64,000 nt of DNA from NCBI GenBank assembly GCA_002347025.1, contig DEAE01000016.1, positions 1 to 64,000 on the forward strand. The letters are read 5' to 3'. Of this stretch, positions 35,781 through 45,341 are shown in pieces. Position 1 is the stretch's first letter. Every line of letters begins with the position of its first letter. The position numbers were made by a program, and so were the translations under genes. The DNA is from Acidobacteria bacterium UBA2990. Its GTDB lineage: Bacteria > Acidobacteriota > Vicinamibacteria > Vicinamibacterales > UBA8438. The notes under the pieces are model-generated. The model was given only the letters and a program-made list of their open reading frames with translations, was not told where the DNA came from and ran no database searches.

Positions 35781-37711
35781 GACAGGGTTGGCAAACTCGT
35801 AGGAGCACCAGTCTGATCAAGATCGGGTCTGCGATCAATAAACGTCCGATGCCATAGTTCAAGCATGATTAATCCCCAGATCCGCATGTGATGCTGAGCT
35901 TGACCCGATTCGTGCTCATCGAGATAACGCTGCAAAGTAGCCGGTTCGAAATAACCGCGTTCGGTAGCAGTCCGTCCAAGAAGAAGGTCGCGAGCTAATT
36001 CCCGCATGCCCCCTCGCAGCCACTGGTCGATCGGAACCCCAAAACCCATCTTTCGCCTCGTCAGTATCCCTGAGGGCAAGTAGGCCCTCATTACCCGACG
36101 AAGCAGGTATTTAGGTGTCCCCAACCGCAACTTGAAAGACACTGGTAGGCTAGCAGCAAACTCCACAACGTGGTGATCGAGCAACGGGGAGCGGACTTCA
36201 AGCGAATTCGCCATTGATGCAATATCCATCTTGACTAGAAGATCATCAGGCAAATACATCCCAACATCAGCATGAGCGAATCTCTCGACCACAGCTAACG
36301 CATTTGCGCTACGCCAGTGGCTTTCCATCAGACCCAAGGAGTCGGACTCGCCCCACGCCGCAGTAAACTCAGGTGTATAAAGCTTGAGCTTATGCTCGAC
36401 GAGTAACATACTCATCCAGCGCCCATACCGTTGAGCGGGCTCAAGATCTAAACCTCCAACAAATCGTCGTAAACGAGCCACCGCAGTTTTCGGAGTCGCT
36501 GCCGGTAACCACGCGGCCGCACTGGCGACCTGCCGCCGCAGCACCATCGGCAAGCAGTCAAGACGACTTGCCAAGACTGCCCCAGCATAGCGGTCATAAC
36601 CAAGAAACGCTTCGTCACCTCCATCGCCGCTAAGAGCTACCGTAACCGAACGTCCTGCCATTTCGGTCAGGCACCAAGTCGCCAACGCCGACGAATCAGC
36701 AAAGGGCTCATTGTAGTGATAAACCAACCTAGGCAAGAAGTCTGTAACAGCAGGTTTGACAACAAGCTCATGATGCTCGGTCTCGAAAGCAGCGGCAACC
36801 GCCCGAGCGTACGGAAGTTCGTCATACTCTGGCTCTTCAAAACCTATCGAAAATGTCTTAATGGTGCCGGACATCGAACGACGCATTAGGGCCACGACTG
36901 CGCTTGAATCAAGCCCACCACTCAGCAATGCACCCAAGGGAACGTCAGCCACTAGACGCCGCTCCACCGACCTAGCCAACAGTGCGTCAAGTTCAACCCC
37001 AAGATCACCCATAGATCCCTGCAGCTTCGGCTCGTAGTCTAGTGTCCAATAACGTGACAACCGCAATTCTCCGTCTGTCACTAACATGTAATGAGCTGGG
37101 GCCAATTTACGAATGTTCTTGAAGGCACTCAACGGCGCAGGTACGTAACCATAAGTCAAATAATGGTGGATAGCTTCCTCGTCCACCTCGTTCGGCACCG
37201 TTGTATCCTGCAGCAAAGCCTTGGGTTCAGAACCAAAAACCACCGTGTCCCCACGGTGCCAGTAAAATAGCGGCTTCTGGCCGAGGCGGTCTCGAGCCAG
37301 CATAAGGGTACGGGTCCTAGCATCCCAAAGGGCAAACGCGAACATCCCGTCAAGCTTGCGGACACATTCAGGGCCTTCATCTTCGTAAAGATGAACGATC
37401 ACCTCGGTGTCGGTCTCCGACCTAAATCGGTGACCACGCATCTCAAGCTCATGACGCAGCTCGCGGAAGTTATAGATTTCGCCGTTGAACACCAATCTGA
37501 TCGAACCATCCTCATTCGACAGAGGTTGACGAGCCCGGTCCGACAGATCAATCACAGCTAACCGACTGCTACCAAGGCCAATACCGGAGGCAGTCCAAAC
37601 ACCCTGCGCGTCTGGTCCACGATGACTCAGAGCAGCCGTCATGTGAGCCACCAGTTTGGGGTCTACGGCCGGTTCTCCGGAACGAACTAATTTGCCTGCG
37701 ATGCCACACAT
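35777..37711 (-). CDS. asnB: Glutamine-hydrolysing asparagine synthase-like amidotransferase
   Basis: A 644-residue two-domain enzyme. The N-terminal class II glutaminase has the catalytic Cys2 (MCGIAGK), RLAVIDLS and the FNGEIYNFRELR motif. The C-terminal synthetase has the PP-loop ALLSGGLDSSAVVALM and SGDGGDEAFLGYDRY. It may make asparagine, but AsnB-like proteins inside glycan clusters are also thought to amidate sugar acids; the location supports the latter as a possibility. It overlaps both neighbours (25 nt with the upstream glycosyltransferase gene, 4 nt with the downstream one). Confidence 0.85.
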   Translation of the reverse strand: MCGIAGKLVRSGEPAVDPKLVAHMTAALSHRGPDAQGVWTASGIGLGSSRLAVIDLSDRARQPLSNEDGSIRLVFNGEIYNFRELRHELEMRGHRFRSETDTEVIVHLYEDEGPECVRKLDGMFAFALWDARTRTLMLARDRLGQKPLFYWHRGDTVVFGSEPKALLQDTTVPNEVDEEAIHHYLTYGYVPAPLSAFKNIRKLAPAHYMLVTDGELRLSRYWTLDYEPKLQGSMGDLGVELDALLARSVERRLVADVPLGALLSGGLDSSAVVALMRRSMSGTIKTFSIGFEEPEYDELPYARAVAAAFETEHHELVVKPAVTDFLPRLVYHYNEPFADSSALATWCLTEMAGRSVTVALSGDGGDEAFLGYDRYAGAVLASRLDCLPMVLRRQVASAAAWLPAATPKTAVARLRRFVGGLDLEPAQRYGRWMSMLLVEHKLKLYTPEFTAAWGESDSLGLMESHWRSANALAVVERFAHADVGMYLPDDLLVKMDIASMANSLEVRSPLLDHHVVEFAASLPVSFKLRLGTPKYLLRRVMRAYLPSGILTRRKMGFGVPIDQWLRGGMRELARDLLLGRTATERGYFEPATLQRYLDEHESGQAQHHMRIWGLIMLELWHRTFIDRRPDLDQTGAPTSLPTLS

Positions 37712-38901
37712 GACCCTGAATGTCTCAATCGTTCCAAAGAAGCGTTAATCAGGCTCGACATCTCCTCTATACGAGACTCCCAGCTGTTACTCCGAGCCAC
37801 ATCCAGTCGCCGATCGACCTGTAGTTGATCAACATCAGCAAGAGCTGCTGCTATCGCCAATTCGAAAGATTCAGCATCAGCACCAATCCGTACAATGTCG
37901 CCATGTCTTTCATTGAACCGCTTGATCTCTGCCAAAGGGGTTGACACAACCCCGAGGCCCATAGCCAAATACTCATTCAGCTTCGCTGGATAAACGTGAC
38001 GGGTGTATTCCGCCATCCGGTAGGGCACGATCGCTACATCGAACGCGGCCAAATAATGCGGTACCTCAGCTGGCGCACGAGGACCGACAGCATGCACATT
38101 AGGCAAGTTCGTCAACCTTGAAGCGTCTACCTGCAACGGTCCCACCAGCACAAAGCTCCATTCAGGTCGCCGAATCGCCACCACTTCCACCAGTTCCTGA
38201 TCGACCCACTGGTGGACACCACCGAGGTACCCAACAATGGGTCTAGGGAGAGCCTGCATCTCATGCGGCCTAGTCAATCCACCGTTTCTGGACAGCTCAA
38301 AACGCGGAAGATCGACGCCAGATGGTACCAGGTGCACATTGCCATTGACTAAGCTAGCCCTCTCAAACAAGGCTTGGGAAGTCACAAAAACCAGATCAGC
38401 TTCAGCCAAACACCGAGCTTCCGTATGAGCTAGCTGACCAGCAGCGGGTGTACTAGCTGCCAAATGGTCCACACAATGAAAGATGGATAGCAGCGGGTTC
38501 AATGAATGGACCAGAGAGCGGCTTAAGGGAGTCGGCAGGAAATTCCAAATAATGGGCCGTTTGGCTCCCCAAGTCGATGTCATCCGAAGAATCGCCCTTT
38601 TCATGATCGATCGATTGATCGCTTGCGCGACACCCGAGTATGGGAGTGGAAGCACTAACGGCGAATACACCTCTACATTCTCAGGTCTGGGCAATTGCGA
38701 GCCGTCCCCCAGCCCACCTCCACGGAGTCTGCGCCACATACGGGGTAGATCCCGTACAACCGGCGGTCGAACTCCCGTAGTCTCGACAAACAACACCCGA
38801 TTGCCCTGCTCTGCGAGCGCAGACATGATCTGCTGGTGGCCTTGCCACAAGAAATCCCAGTCTATCGACGAAAGGCATACGATGGCGTGATTCCTTAGCA
38901 T
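37687..38901 (-). CDS. Glycosyltransferase, GT-B fold (GT4-like)
   Basis: A 404-residue protein starting IVCLSSIDWDFLWQGHQQIMSALAEQGNRVLFVETTG, a pattern of TuaH-like glycosyltransferases. The C-terminal domain has PIVGYLGGVHQWVDQELV, SFVLVGPLQVDA, and AFDVAIVPYRMAEYTRHVYPAKLNEYLAMGLGVVSTPL, where donor binding is expected. Substrate unknown. It lies 6 nt after the next GT4 gene on the operon. Confidence 0.82.
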   Translation of the reverse strand: MLRNHAIVCLSSIDWDFLWQGHQQIMSALAEQGNRVLFVETTGVRPPVVRDLPRMWRRLRGGGLGDGSQLPRPENVEVYSPLVLPLPYSGVAQAINRSIMKRAILRMTSTWGAKRPIIWNFLPTPLSRSLVHSLNPLLSIFHCVDHLAASTPAAGQLAHTEARCLAEADLVFVTSQALFERASLVNGNVHLVPSGVDLPRFELSRNGGLTRPHEMQALPRPIVGYLGGVHQWVDQELVEVVAIRRPEWSFVLVGPLQVDASRLTNLPNVHAVGPRAPAEVPHYLAAFDVAIVPYRMAEYTRHVYPAKLNEYLAMGLGVVSTPLAEIKRFNERHGDIVRIGADAESFELAIAAALADVDQLQVDRRLDVARSNSWESRIEEMSSLINASLERLRHSGSCVASQAN

Positions 38902-38907
38902 CGCTCC

Positions 38908-40053
38908 TTACCCACCATGTAGCTCCAGATACAGCTCTTCAGTCATGCCTACCATCCGATTGGCAGAAAAACGCTGCCGGGCAACTGCCTGACCGGCCTC
39001 GCCCAGCCGCCTCGAACGCTGTGGTGCTTTAAGTAGTTCTAACATGGCCCCCGCAAGCGCTGCAGGGTTTCTTGGTGGGACAATTCTGGCGGTGACACCA
39101 TCCTCAACCACTTCAGGGATGCCTCCTACGTCTGTAGCGACCACCGCGCGACCGAGCGCCATCGCCTCAATCAACGTGATCGGCAGTCCTTCAGAGATCG
39201 ATGGCACTACAACCAAATCGCTCCTTTTCATCAGCTCAAGGCTATCCCTGATCTCCCCCGTGAACGTTACCCGGTCAGCAACACCAAGCTGCTTAGCGAG
39301 CAGCTCAGCTGACGCCCGGCTCTCCCCATCTCCAGCCAAAACAAACCGTACTCGCGGGTAGACTCGAACAACTTGCGGGATTGCCCGAATCAGATACCGA
39401 TGGCCCTTGATAGGGAAGAAGTTGGCCACAACTGCCACCACGGGGCTTCCTGAGCCCCAACGTTCAGACGAACCACAAGCGACGTGTCGTTCCTGCCGCT
39501 CGACTTCATGGACGTCGACCCCATTCTGAATGACCGAGATCCGGCCTCTAGGCACCCTGATCCCAGATCTAGCCGATAGGTCATCAGCAACGTATTGGGA
39601 CGGCGCAATCACACGGTCGCAACCCCAGTAAATAGAACGAAAGACACAAGAAAACGCTTGCCGCCTAACCCGTTTGCCTCCTGTGACATCGATAGGCAGG
39701 AAGTAAGCTCCAGCGACACTACTAACCACTCGCCTAACTCCTGCCAAACGAGCTGCCAATCCACCCAAGACATCAGCGGTCCACAGATGGGTGTGCACGA
39801 TGTCACAGCGAGACTCCCGCATCATTCCAGCCAACCTAGTGACTGTTGATAGCCTCCTCAAGTCGACCAAGTCAAGACTGAATACCCTTGTGGCGTCTCG
39901 CCGATAGGTATCGAACATCACTCCTTGACCGTGGCATGCCACCGTTACTTCAAATCGGCCTGGATCCAACCCCTGTAAGAGGGTAGAGAACACTTGCTCA
40001 GCCCCCCCTACACCAGAGGCGGCAATCACGCTAAAGATTCTGATTCGTTCCAC
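38908..40053 (-). CDS. Glycosyltransferase, GT4 family
   Basis: A 381-residue GT-B protein. The N-terminus RIFSVIAASGVGGAEQVFSTLLQGL and DIVHTHLWTADVLGGLAA fit the GT4 acceptor domain. The C-terminal donor domain has VVAVVANFFPIKGHRYLIRAI and VPSISEGLPITLIEAMALGRAVVATDVGGIPEVV. Donor and acceptor unknown. It sits between the transketolase-like gene (18 nt) and another glycosyltransferase. Confidence 0.88.
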   Translation of the reverse strand: MERIRIFSVIAASGVGGAEQVFSTLLQGLDPGRFEVTVACHGQGVMFDTYRRDATRVFSLDLVDLRRLSTVTRLAGMMRESRCDIVHTHLWTADVLGGLAARLAGVRRVVSSVAGAYFLPIDVTGGKRVRRQAFSCVFRSIYWGCDRVIAPSQYVADDLSARSGIRVPRGRISVIQNGVDVHEVERQERHVACGSSERWGSGSPVVAVVANFFPIKGHRYLIRAIPQVVRVYPRVRFVLAGDGESRASAELLAKQLGVADRVTFTGEIRDSLELMKRSDLVVVPSISEGLPITLIEAMALGRAVVATDVGGIPEVVEDGVTARIVPPRNPAALAGAMLELLKAPQRSRRLGEAGQAVARQRFSANRMVGMTEELYLELHGG

Positions 40054-40071
40054 GGATGGTCGACAAAAGTG

Positions 40072-42018
40072 CTAGGTCGCAGTCTCGACAAGAGCCGCCT
40101 TTATAGACGCGCTCAATCCATCAACATCCAACTGATGATGGGCTAAAACCTCATCGTTAGTTCCGCATACCGGCAAATCTCGAACCCCAATAGATATCAC
40201 CGGTAGCGCTACACCGAATCGTGCGATTCGGCTAGCTAACATCTGGCCTTGTCCAGCCTCGACATAATGGTTATCCAGAGTCACCACAAGCTTTACGCCC
40301 ACTAACGTTTCCCTGAGCCAATCGGTGTCAACCCGATTTAACCAGGGCAGATCAATAACCTTCGCGCTCACACCCTCATCGCGGTCGAGTTTCTCTGCCG
40401 CATCGTAAGCGTTAGCTAGCAGCCACGGCCCAGCCCCGAAAATGACGACATCGCCACCGGCTCGGACCTCGGTCCCGATACCCAGACACAGAGCATGGTC
40501 GGCTGGTAGCCTGAAAGGTAATGGCCACCCAAGCGACACCAGACGAATGTAGCTACTCGCCTTTGTTCGATTTACACAAAAATCAAGTGTCGCCTTCACT
40601 TCAACCTCGGAGCAAGGTTCAATAAGCAGCAAGTTCGGTACCGCGGTTAAAGCTGAGATATCCCTTACAGCTTGATGTGAATGTCCTGGACCTCCAGGTA
40701 ACAGGCCTGCCAGTGACCCTACATAGATCACCTTCGTTCCTTCGCTAGCGTTGTTGTAGATTTGCTCGTTTGGTCGAGCTGAAAGAAAGCAGGCAAACGA
40801 GTGCACGAGCGGAATCAGGTCCTGACGGGCCAGAGCACCAGCCTGTGAAACCATGTCCTGCTCAGCAATCCCACATTCGATGAAACGCTCTGGAAATCGG
40901 CGCCGAAATTCAAGTAATCCACAATCCTTAACTAAGTCTGCATCGAGTACTACAATTGAGGAATTCCTAGCAGCCTGCTCCACCAGCGCACTCGAATAAG
41001 CGTCGACCAAACGTTCAACAGCCAAGACCGGCTTTCGAGGAGGTCGTCTTCCCTTTTCGAGAATCAATTCGCTCAGCCCAGCTTCCCGGGTGAGAACATT
41101 GGCCGAATCAATGAGTTCTGCCAATCCTCTCGCGTAAGCCTCCTCATTTGGCGCCCCGCTATGGAAGAGATAGAGGTCGTTGTCGTCTAGAGCAGTTGGG
41201 CCTTCCATAAACGACACGCCTTTACCTTTCACCGTATCGGCTATGAGCACCTTTGGGACCCCACCAATTTCGTCTAGTCGATTAAGGGCCAGTTCGATCG
41301 CACTGAAGTCGTGACCATCACAGCGTGCGGTCAGCCACCCAAAGCTAGTGAACTTCCCCTCAAGGTCGCCCAGTGAACCCACTTCTTCGACCCAAGTGTC
41401 AGATTGGATCTTGTTGTGGTCGACTATCACGGTAATTTCGCCCAATCCAAGCTGCACAGCAGATCCAAGAGATTCCCAAATCTGTCCCTCTTGTAACTCA
41501 CCGTCTCCAGTCAACACAAAGATACGACGCACCTGACCCTTCATACGCTGGGCTAACGCCATCCCCTTGGCCTTCGAAATTCCCATTCCGAGCGAACCGG
41601 TATTTGCCTGAATAAATGGTGTTTCTACATGCGGGTGACCTGCCAATCCTTCAACACGACGCAAGTTGTGCAACTGATCGAAGTCGAGTAGCCCCAGACC
41701 GGCCAGCACGGTATAGAGTGCTGGTGCATCATGGCCTTTTGAAGAAAAGAAGAAGTCGCATTTATCTTGACCTTGGTCAAGTCCTTGCATCCTCTCCAAG
41801 AAAAGCCATGTCATGATGTCAACGGAACTGAAGCAGGTCCCAATGTGTCCAGACCAAGCTCGTGCTATCGAGTAGAAGACATTGATACGTGCGTAGGCTG
41901 CAAAAAGTGCAGCGCATTGCTCGGCTGCCAGACCAGCTTCTCTCAACTCTTTGAACGCCAGATACGGCACGTAAGACAGCTCGTCTGATTCGACTTCTTC
42001 GAGCTGCGATTCACCCAT
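40072..42018 (-). CDS. Transketolase-like thiamine diphosphate enzyme
   Basis: A 648-residue, full-length transketolase-type protein. The TPP motif is GDGELQEGQIWES...NK; the substrate-site SSKGHDAPALY and GHPHVETPFIQANTGSLGMGISKA are present; the second half has the activating Glu in FIECGIAEQDMVSQAGALA. A good ribosome-binding site (GGGAG) precedes the ATG. In this place between glycosyltransferases and a CMP-sugar synthetase gene it may supply an unusual aldose or ketose for the glycan instead of serving the pentose pathway. That role is inferred; the chemistry class is clear. Confidence 0.85.
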   Translation of the reverse strand: MGESQLEEVESDELSYVPYLAFKELREAGLAAEQCAALFAAYARINVFYSIARAWSGHIGTCFSSVDIMTWLFLERMQGLDQGQDKCDFFFSSKGHDAPALYTVLAGLGLLDFDQLHNLRRVEGLAGHPHVETPFIQANTGSLGMGISKAKGMALAQRMKGQVRRIFVLTGDGELQEGQIWESLGSAVQLGLGEITVIVDHNKIQSDTWVEEVGSLGDLEGKFTSFGWLTARCDGHDFSAIELALNRLDEIGGVPKVLIADTVKGKGVSFMEGPTALDDNDLYLFHSGAPNEEAYARGLAELIDSANVLTREAGLSELILEKGRRPPRKPVLAVERLVDAYSSALVEQAARNSSIVVLDADLVKDCGLLEFRRRFPERFIECGIAEQDMVSQAGALARQDLIPLVHSFACFLSARPNEQIYNNASEGTKVIYVGSLAGLLPGGPGHSHQAVRDISALTAVPNLLLIEPCSEVEVKATLDFCVNRTKASSYIRLVSLGWPLPFRLPADHALCLGIGTEVRAGGDVVIFGAGPWLLANAYDAAEKLDRDEGVSAKVIDLPWLNRVDTDWLRETLVGVKLVVTLDNHYVEAGQGQMLASRIARFGVALPVISIGVRDLPVCGTNDEVLAHHQLDVDGLSASIKAALVETAT

Positions 42019-42105
42019 TTCTAACTCCCTCTCCCAAGGTCCTTACTTCAAACATCCCACCATATGAACCAGCCAAACCTAGACCAGATCGTCCAGCCCT
42101 CGTTT

Positions 42106-42882
42106 CTAGCTTCCTGAATTCAACGATTGCCTAGAAAAGGGCAGCCGGACTATGTCCGGCAGAACAACCTCTCCCTGTCGCACCAACTCCTCAGCCAACC
42201 ACCAATCTGCCTGTTCGTTGATGTCAAAACCTTCATGCCCTTCCGTAACAAATGGGACCAAGGTACTACCAGCTATCGTCCGGGTTTCCGAAACAACACG
42301 AGTCCAAGCGATCTCCAAGCTCGCGTTTTGCACCCAAACCTCAGGAAGCGCTGGCATTTGGCTACTGTGCCAAGGTTGTTCGGATGGACCAAATGGCAGC
42401 AGCGGCAAGAGTCGATCACCTCGAATCATCCACATCTTACCGGGGTGCTGGCTAACCCTCTCTACCGCTCGCAGCGAATCAACTCCTTTAGCTCGGCGAA
42501 ACACAGCCCAAGCCCGACGAATAGTCTCTACTGTTCGAAAAGGACTAGTAGGTCTGAGAATCGCGAAGCTATCGAAAGCGTCGCCACTTTTCTCAAGCGC
42601 AACCAAAGCATGATCCACCCATTCGATGTCCGGTGACCTCCCACCTGCCAACGATGCCGGTCTAAGGAACGGCACGCTGGCTCCGTAGTAACGTGCAATC
42701 TCGGCAGTCGCTGCATCATCCGTCGACACTACCACCGAACTAAAACATCCAGCGTCGAGCGCAGCAGCAATCGTGTAGGCAATTAGTGGGTGACCCGCAA
42801 ACAACCGCACATTTTTCCCAGGCACACGCGCGGAACCAGCTCGGGCCGGCACGAACGCCACACAACTAGGAACAGCGCTCAT
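42106..42882 (-). CDS. CMP-nonulosonic acid/CMP-sugar synthetase (NeuA-like cytidylyltransferase)
   Basis: A 258-residue acylneuraminate-type cytidylyltransferase that would activate a 3-deoxy-2-keto acid as its CMP derivative. The nucleotide-binding start is VAFVPARAGSARVPGKNVRLFAGHPLIAYTI; VVVSTDDAATAEIARYYGA, FLRPASLAGGRSPDIEWVDHAL and ILRPTSPFRTVETI follow the NeuA pattern. No phosphatase domain is fused; a separate HAD phosphatase gene occurs at 61464-61964. The NeuB-like gene 2.5 kb upstream in the same series is the natural partner. Confidence 0.85.
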   Translation of the reverse strand: MSAVPSCVAFVPARAGSARVPGKNVRLFAGHPLIAYTIAAALDAGCFSSVVVSTDDAATAEIARYYGASVPFLRPASLAGGRSPDIEWVDHALVALEKSGDAFDSFAILRPTSPFRTVETIRRAWAVFRRAKGVDSLRAVERVSQHPGKMWMIRGDRLLPLLPFGPSEQPWHSSQMPALPEVWVQNASLEIAWTRVVSETRTIAGSTLVPFVTEGHEGFDINEQADWWLAEELVRQGEVVLPDIVRLPFSRQSLNSGS

Positions 42883-42941
42883 TGCTCCAGGTCCTCAGAC
42901 ACGTTCATTCTTGAGTTCTGTTTGGAATAAGTTCCATCATG

Positions 42942-44417
42942 TCAAACACACGTGGGATCGGCATTGATGTAGATCGTTTTCCAGTCTGAATAAACATCGA
43001 GTGCCTCCGCACCGGCCTCGCGCCATCCAGTACCTGACTGCCTCACACCACCAAAGGGCATATGCGGCTCACTGCCATAGGTAGCACCATTAATAGAGGC
43101 CACCCCGGCCTTGATACGACTCAGAAAAGTCATACCCCGGTCGATGTTCGCCGTATGAATAGCAGCAGTAAGCCCAAAAGGCGAATTGTTAGCCAGTTCT
43201 AGCGCTTCCTCAAAATCTGACACCCGATAAAGACAGGCAATCGGACCGAAAAGTTCAGCTTGAGAGATCTCGTCGGAACCGGTCGCACCTTCCAACAGTG
43301 TGGGCATCATGAAAAACCCGTTTCGGTGCGCATCATCTGTCAAACGGCCCCCACCGGTCAGTACTGTAGCCCCAGTTTGGCGGGCTCGCTCAACTGCTGC
43401 AATCATGTTCTCAAGCTGTCGCTGATTGATTACTGGTCCCAAATCATCATCATCGGCAGACCCAAGCGTCAGCCCCTGGGTGTGCTCAAGTAATTGCTCC
43501 TTGAAACGGTCATAGATTCCATCGAATACGATAAGGCGACTGCCTGATGCGCAGCGCTGTCCGGCGTTGCTAAAAGCAGACATTGCAGCCGTCGCCACAG
43601 CTCGATCGAGATCGGCGTCATCACACACAATAAGTGGATTTTTTCCGCCCAGTTCCATGCATACCTTGGCTAGCCTAGCACCAGCCGAAGCCTGAATTTG
43701 ACGCCCGACATCACATGACCCAGTAAAGCTGATGAGATCGACATCCTGATGCTCAACTAGGGGTGCCCCGGCTTCTGGCCCAAATCCCTGCACGACGTTG
43801 AACACCCCAGGAGGAACTCCAACCTCGTGGAATAGTTTCGCCGCTGCCCACGCTGTCGCCGGTGTATCCTCGGAAGCTTTCATCACAGCTGTGTTACCAC
43901 ATAAGAGCGCCGGGTACACCTTCCACGCAACGTTCGCTATGGGTGTATTGGCTGCAATGATCAAGCCCGCGACACCAAGAGGCTGGCGAACCACCAATGA
44001 GGTACGGTTTGGGACAGCGCTAGTAGTCGTCTTACCGAAAAACCGCCGCCCTTCACCGGCCACAAAAAGCCCCATCTCGACTGCTGCCCCAGTCTCCCCT
44101 CTGGCATCCTGCCTCGATTTTCCGGTTTCAAGCGACACAATCTCAGCAAATTCTTCGGAACGATCGCGCATCAACAGCGCAGCCTCTCGCAAAAGATCGC
44201 CCCGAGAGACCGGGGTCATATCGGCCCACTCCGACTGCGCTAGGCGAGCTGCCGCCACCGCTCTCTCTATGTCAGCATTCCCAGAACGGGCCACCGTACA
44301 CAACTGTTCCCCTGTCACTGGATCAATATTCAACAGCACCTGACCATCCAGAGCCTGTTCCTCTTGGCCCTTGATGACATTTGGAATGTAGTCCGGTATG
44401 GGTGACCTAGCGTGCAT
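42942..44417 (-). CDS. NAD(P)-dependent aldehyde dehydrogenase
   Basis: A 491-residue enzyme of the ALDH superfamily that oxidises an aldehyde to an acid. The Rossmann region has PLGVAGLIIAANTPIANVAWKVYPALLCGN, the general base Glu is in MELGGKNP and the catalytic Cys in NAGQRCASGSR. The frame begins at a GTG (44465), but the ATG at 44417 gives the standard length. In this cluster it could oxidise a sugar aldehyde; substrate cannot be told. It lies between the NeuA-like and SDR genes. Confidence 0.88.
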   Translation of the reverse strand: MHARSPIPDYIPNVIKGQEEQALDGQVLLNIDPVTGEQLCTVARSGNADIERAVAAARLAQSEWADMTPVSRGDLLREAALLMRDRSEEFAEIVSLETGKSRQDARGETGAAVEMGLFVAGEGRRFFGKTTTSAVPNRTSLVVRQPLGVAGLIIAANTPIANVAWKVYPALLCGNTAVMKASEDTPATAWAAAKLFHEVGVPPGVFNVVQGFGPEAGAPLVEHQDVDLISFTGSCDVGRQIQASAGARLAKVCMELGGKNPLIVCDDADLDRAVATAAMSAFSNAGQRCASGSRLIVFDGIYDRFKEQLLEHTQGLTLGSADDDDLGPVINQRQLENMIAAVERARQTGATVLTGGGRLTDDAHRNGFFMMPTLLEGATGSDEISQAELFGPIACLYRVSDFEEALELANNSPFGLTAAIHTANIDRGMTFLSRIKAGVASINGATYGSEPHMPFGGVRQSGTGWREAGAEALDVYSDWKTIYINADPTCV

Positions 44418-44507
44418 TTGAATCCGTTCTTTCGAGTATCTAGATGCGACCGCGTTGGTAAGCACGCCCCAGTTTCAGTACAGGTGGCAGGGCGACACGG
44501 CCTTCCT

Positions 44508-45323
44508 TCACCAAGCTGTGAAACCCCCGTCCACCCTCAATTCTGTGCCTGTGACATAGGAAGATGCGTCCGACGCCAAAAACCGTAACGGTCCCCTCAG
44601 GTCAGCGTCCACAGCCATTCGACCTAGCGGAACGCGATCATTAAATTTTCGCTGAAACTCAGGGTCTTGGTCTCCCAGCACCCCTCCTGGAGATAGCGTG
44701 TTAACCCTCACTCCGTACGGCCCCCAAACCGTCGAGAAATATCGAGTCAAGTTGACCACGGCTGCCTTGGAGGCACCGTAGGCCGGCGGCTTCAAGAAAG
44801 GTGGTTCAAGAGCCATATGGTCATAGAGACGAGCATCAGGCGAAACACTGGCATAAAGCGACCCTATGTTGATAATCGACCCTCGACGAGCCTTCACCAT
44901 CTCAGCCCCAAACACCTGTGTCACCTGGAATGTGCCCAAAGTATTGACTTCCAAAATCGTGCGGCAGACATCAAGAGGCACATCCTCTAGGCGATGAGAT
45001 ACTAACCCACCAACCGAAGCCGGCTGATCAATACCAGCATTGTTGACTAAGACATGTACCCCACCCAAGGTTCTCCCACAAGTGTCCCGCGCCACGATTA
45101 GTGCATCTCGATCAAGCACGTCGGCCCTATGTAGCACCAACCTGGTCTCATCGTGAACCCCTCGCAAGGATTCAAATGCAGAGCTAATCTCGGCCCCATC
45201 CAACTCAACAGCAAAGACGGCGGCCCCCGCATCTAACAGTGCCTCAACCCAGATAGGTCCAAGCTTACCGGCCGCACCAGTCACCACCGCAACAAGACCA
45301 TCGAGACGAAACGGGTCTGACAT
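44508..45323 (-). CDS. Short-chain dehydrogenase/reductase (classical SDR)
   Basis: A 271-residue NAD(P)-dependent oxidoreductase. The cofactor motif VVTGAAGKLG, the NNAG motif, the catalytic Ser region INIGSLYASV and the YGASK active-site motif are all present, and the C-terminal VTGTELRVDGGFTAW is typical. SDRs in nonulosonic acid and deoxysugar clusters modify keto or hydroxyl groups; the gene is directly downstream of the NeuB-like synthase gene (18 nt), which supports a role on that product or its precursor. Confidence 0.9.
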   Translation of the reverse strand: MSDPFRLDGLVAVVTGAAGKLGPIWVEALLDAGAAVFAVELDGAEISSAFESLRGVHDETRLVLHRADVLDRDALIVARDTCGRTLGGVHVLVNNAGIDQPASVGGLVSHRLEDVPLDVCRTILEVNTLGTFQVTQVFGAEMVKARRGSIINIGSLYASVSPDARLYDHMALEPPFLKPPAYGASKAAVVNLTRYFSTVWGPYGVRVNTLSPGGVLGDQDPEFQRKFNDRVPLGRMAVDADLRGPLRFLASDASSYVTGTELRVDGGFTAW

Positions 45324-45341
45324 AAGGCAACCAACAACCGG

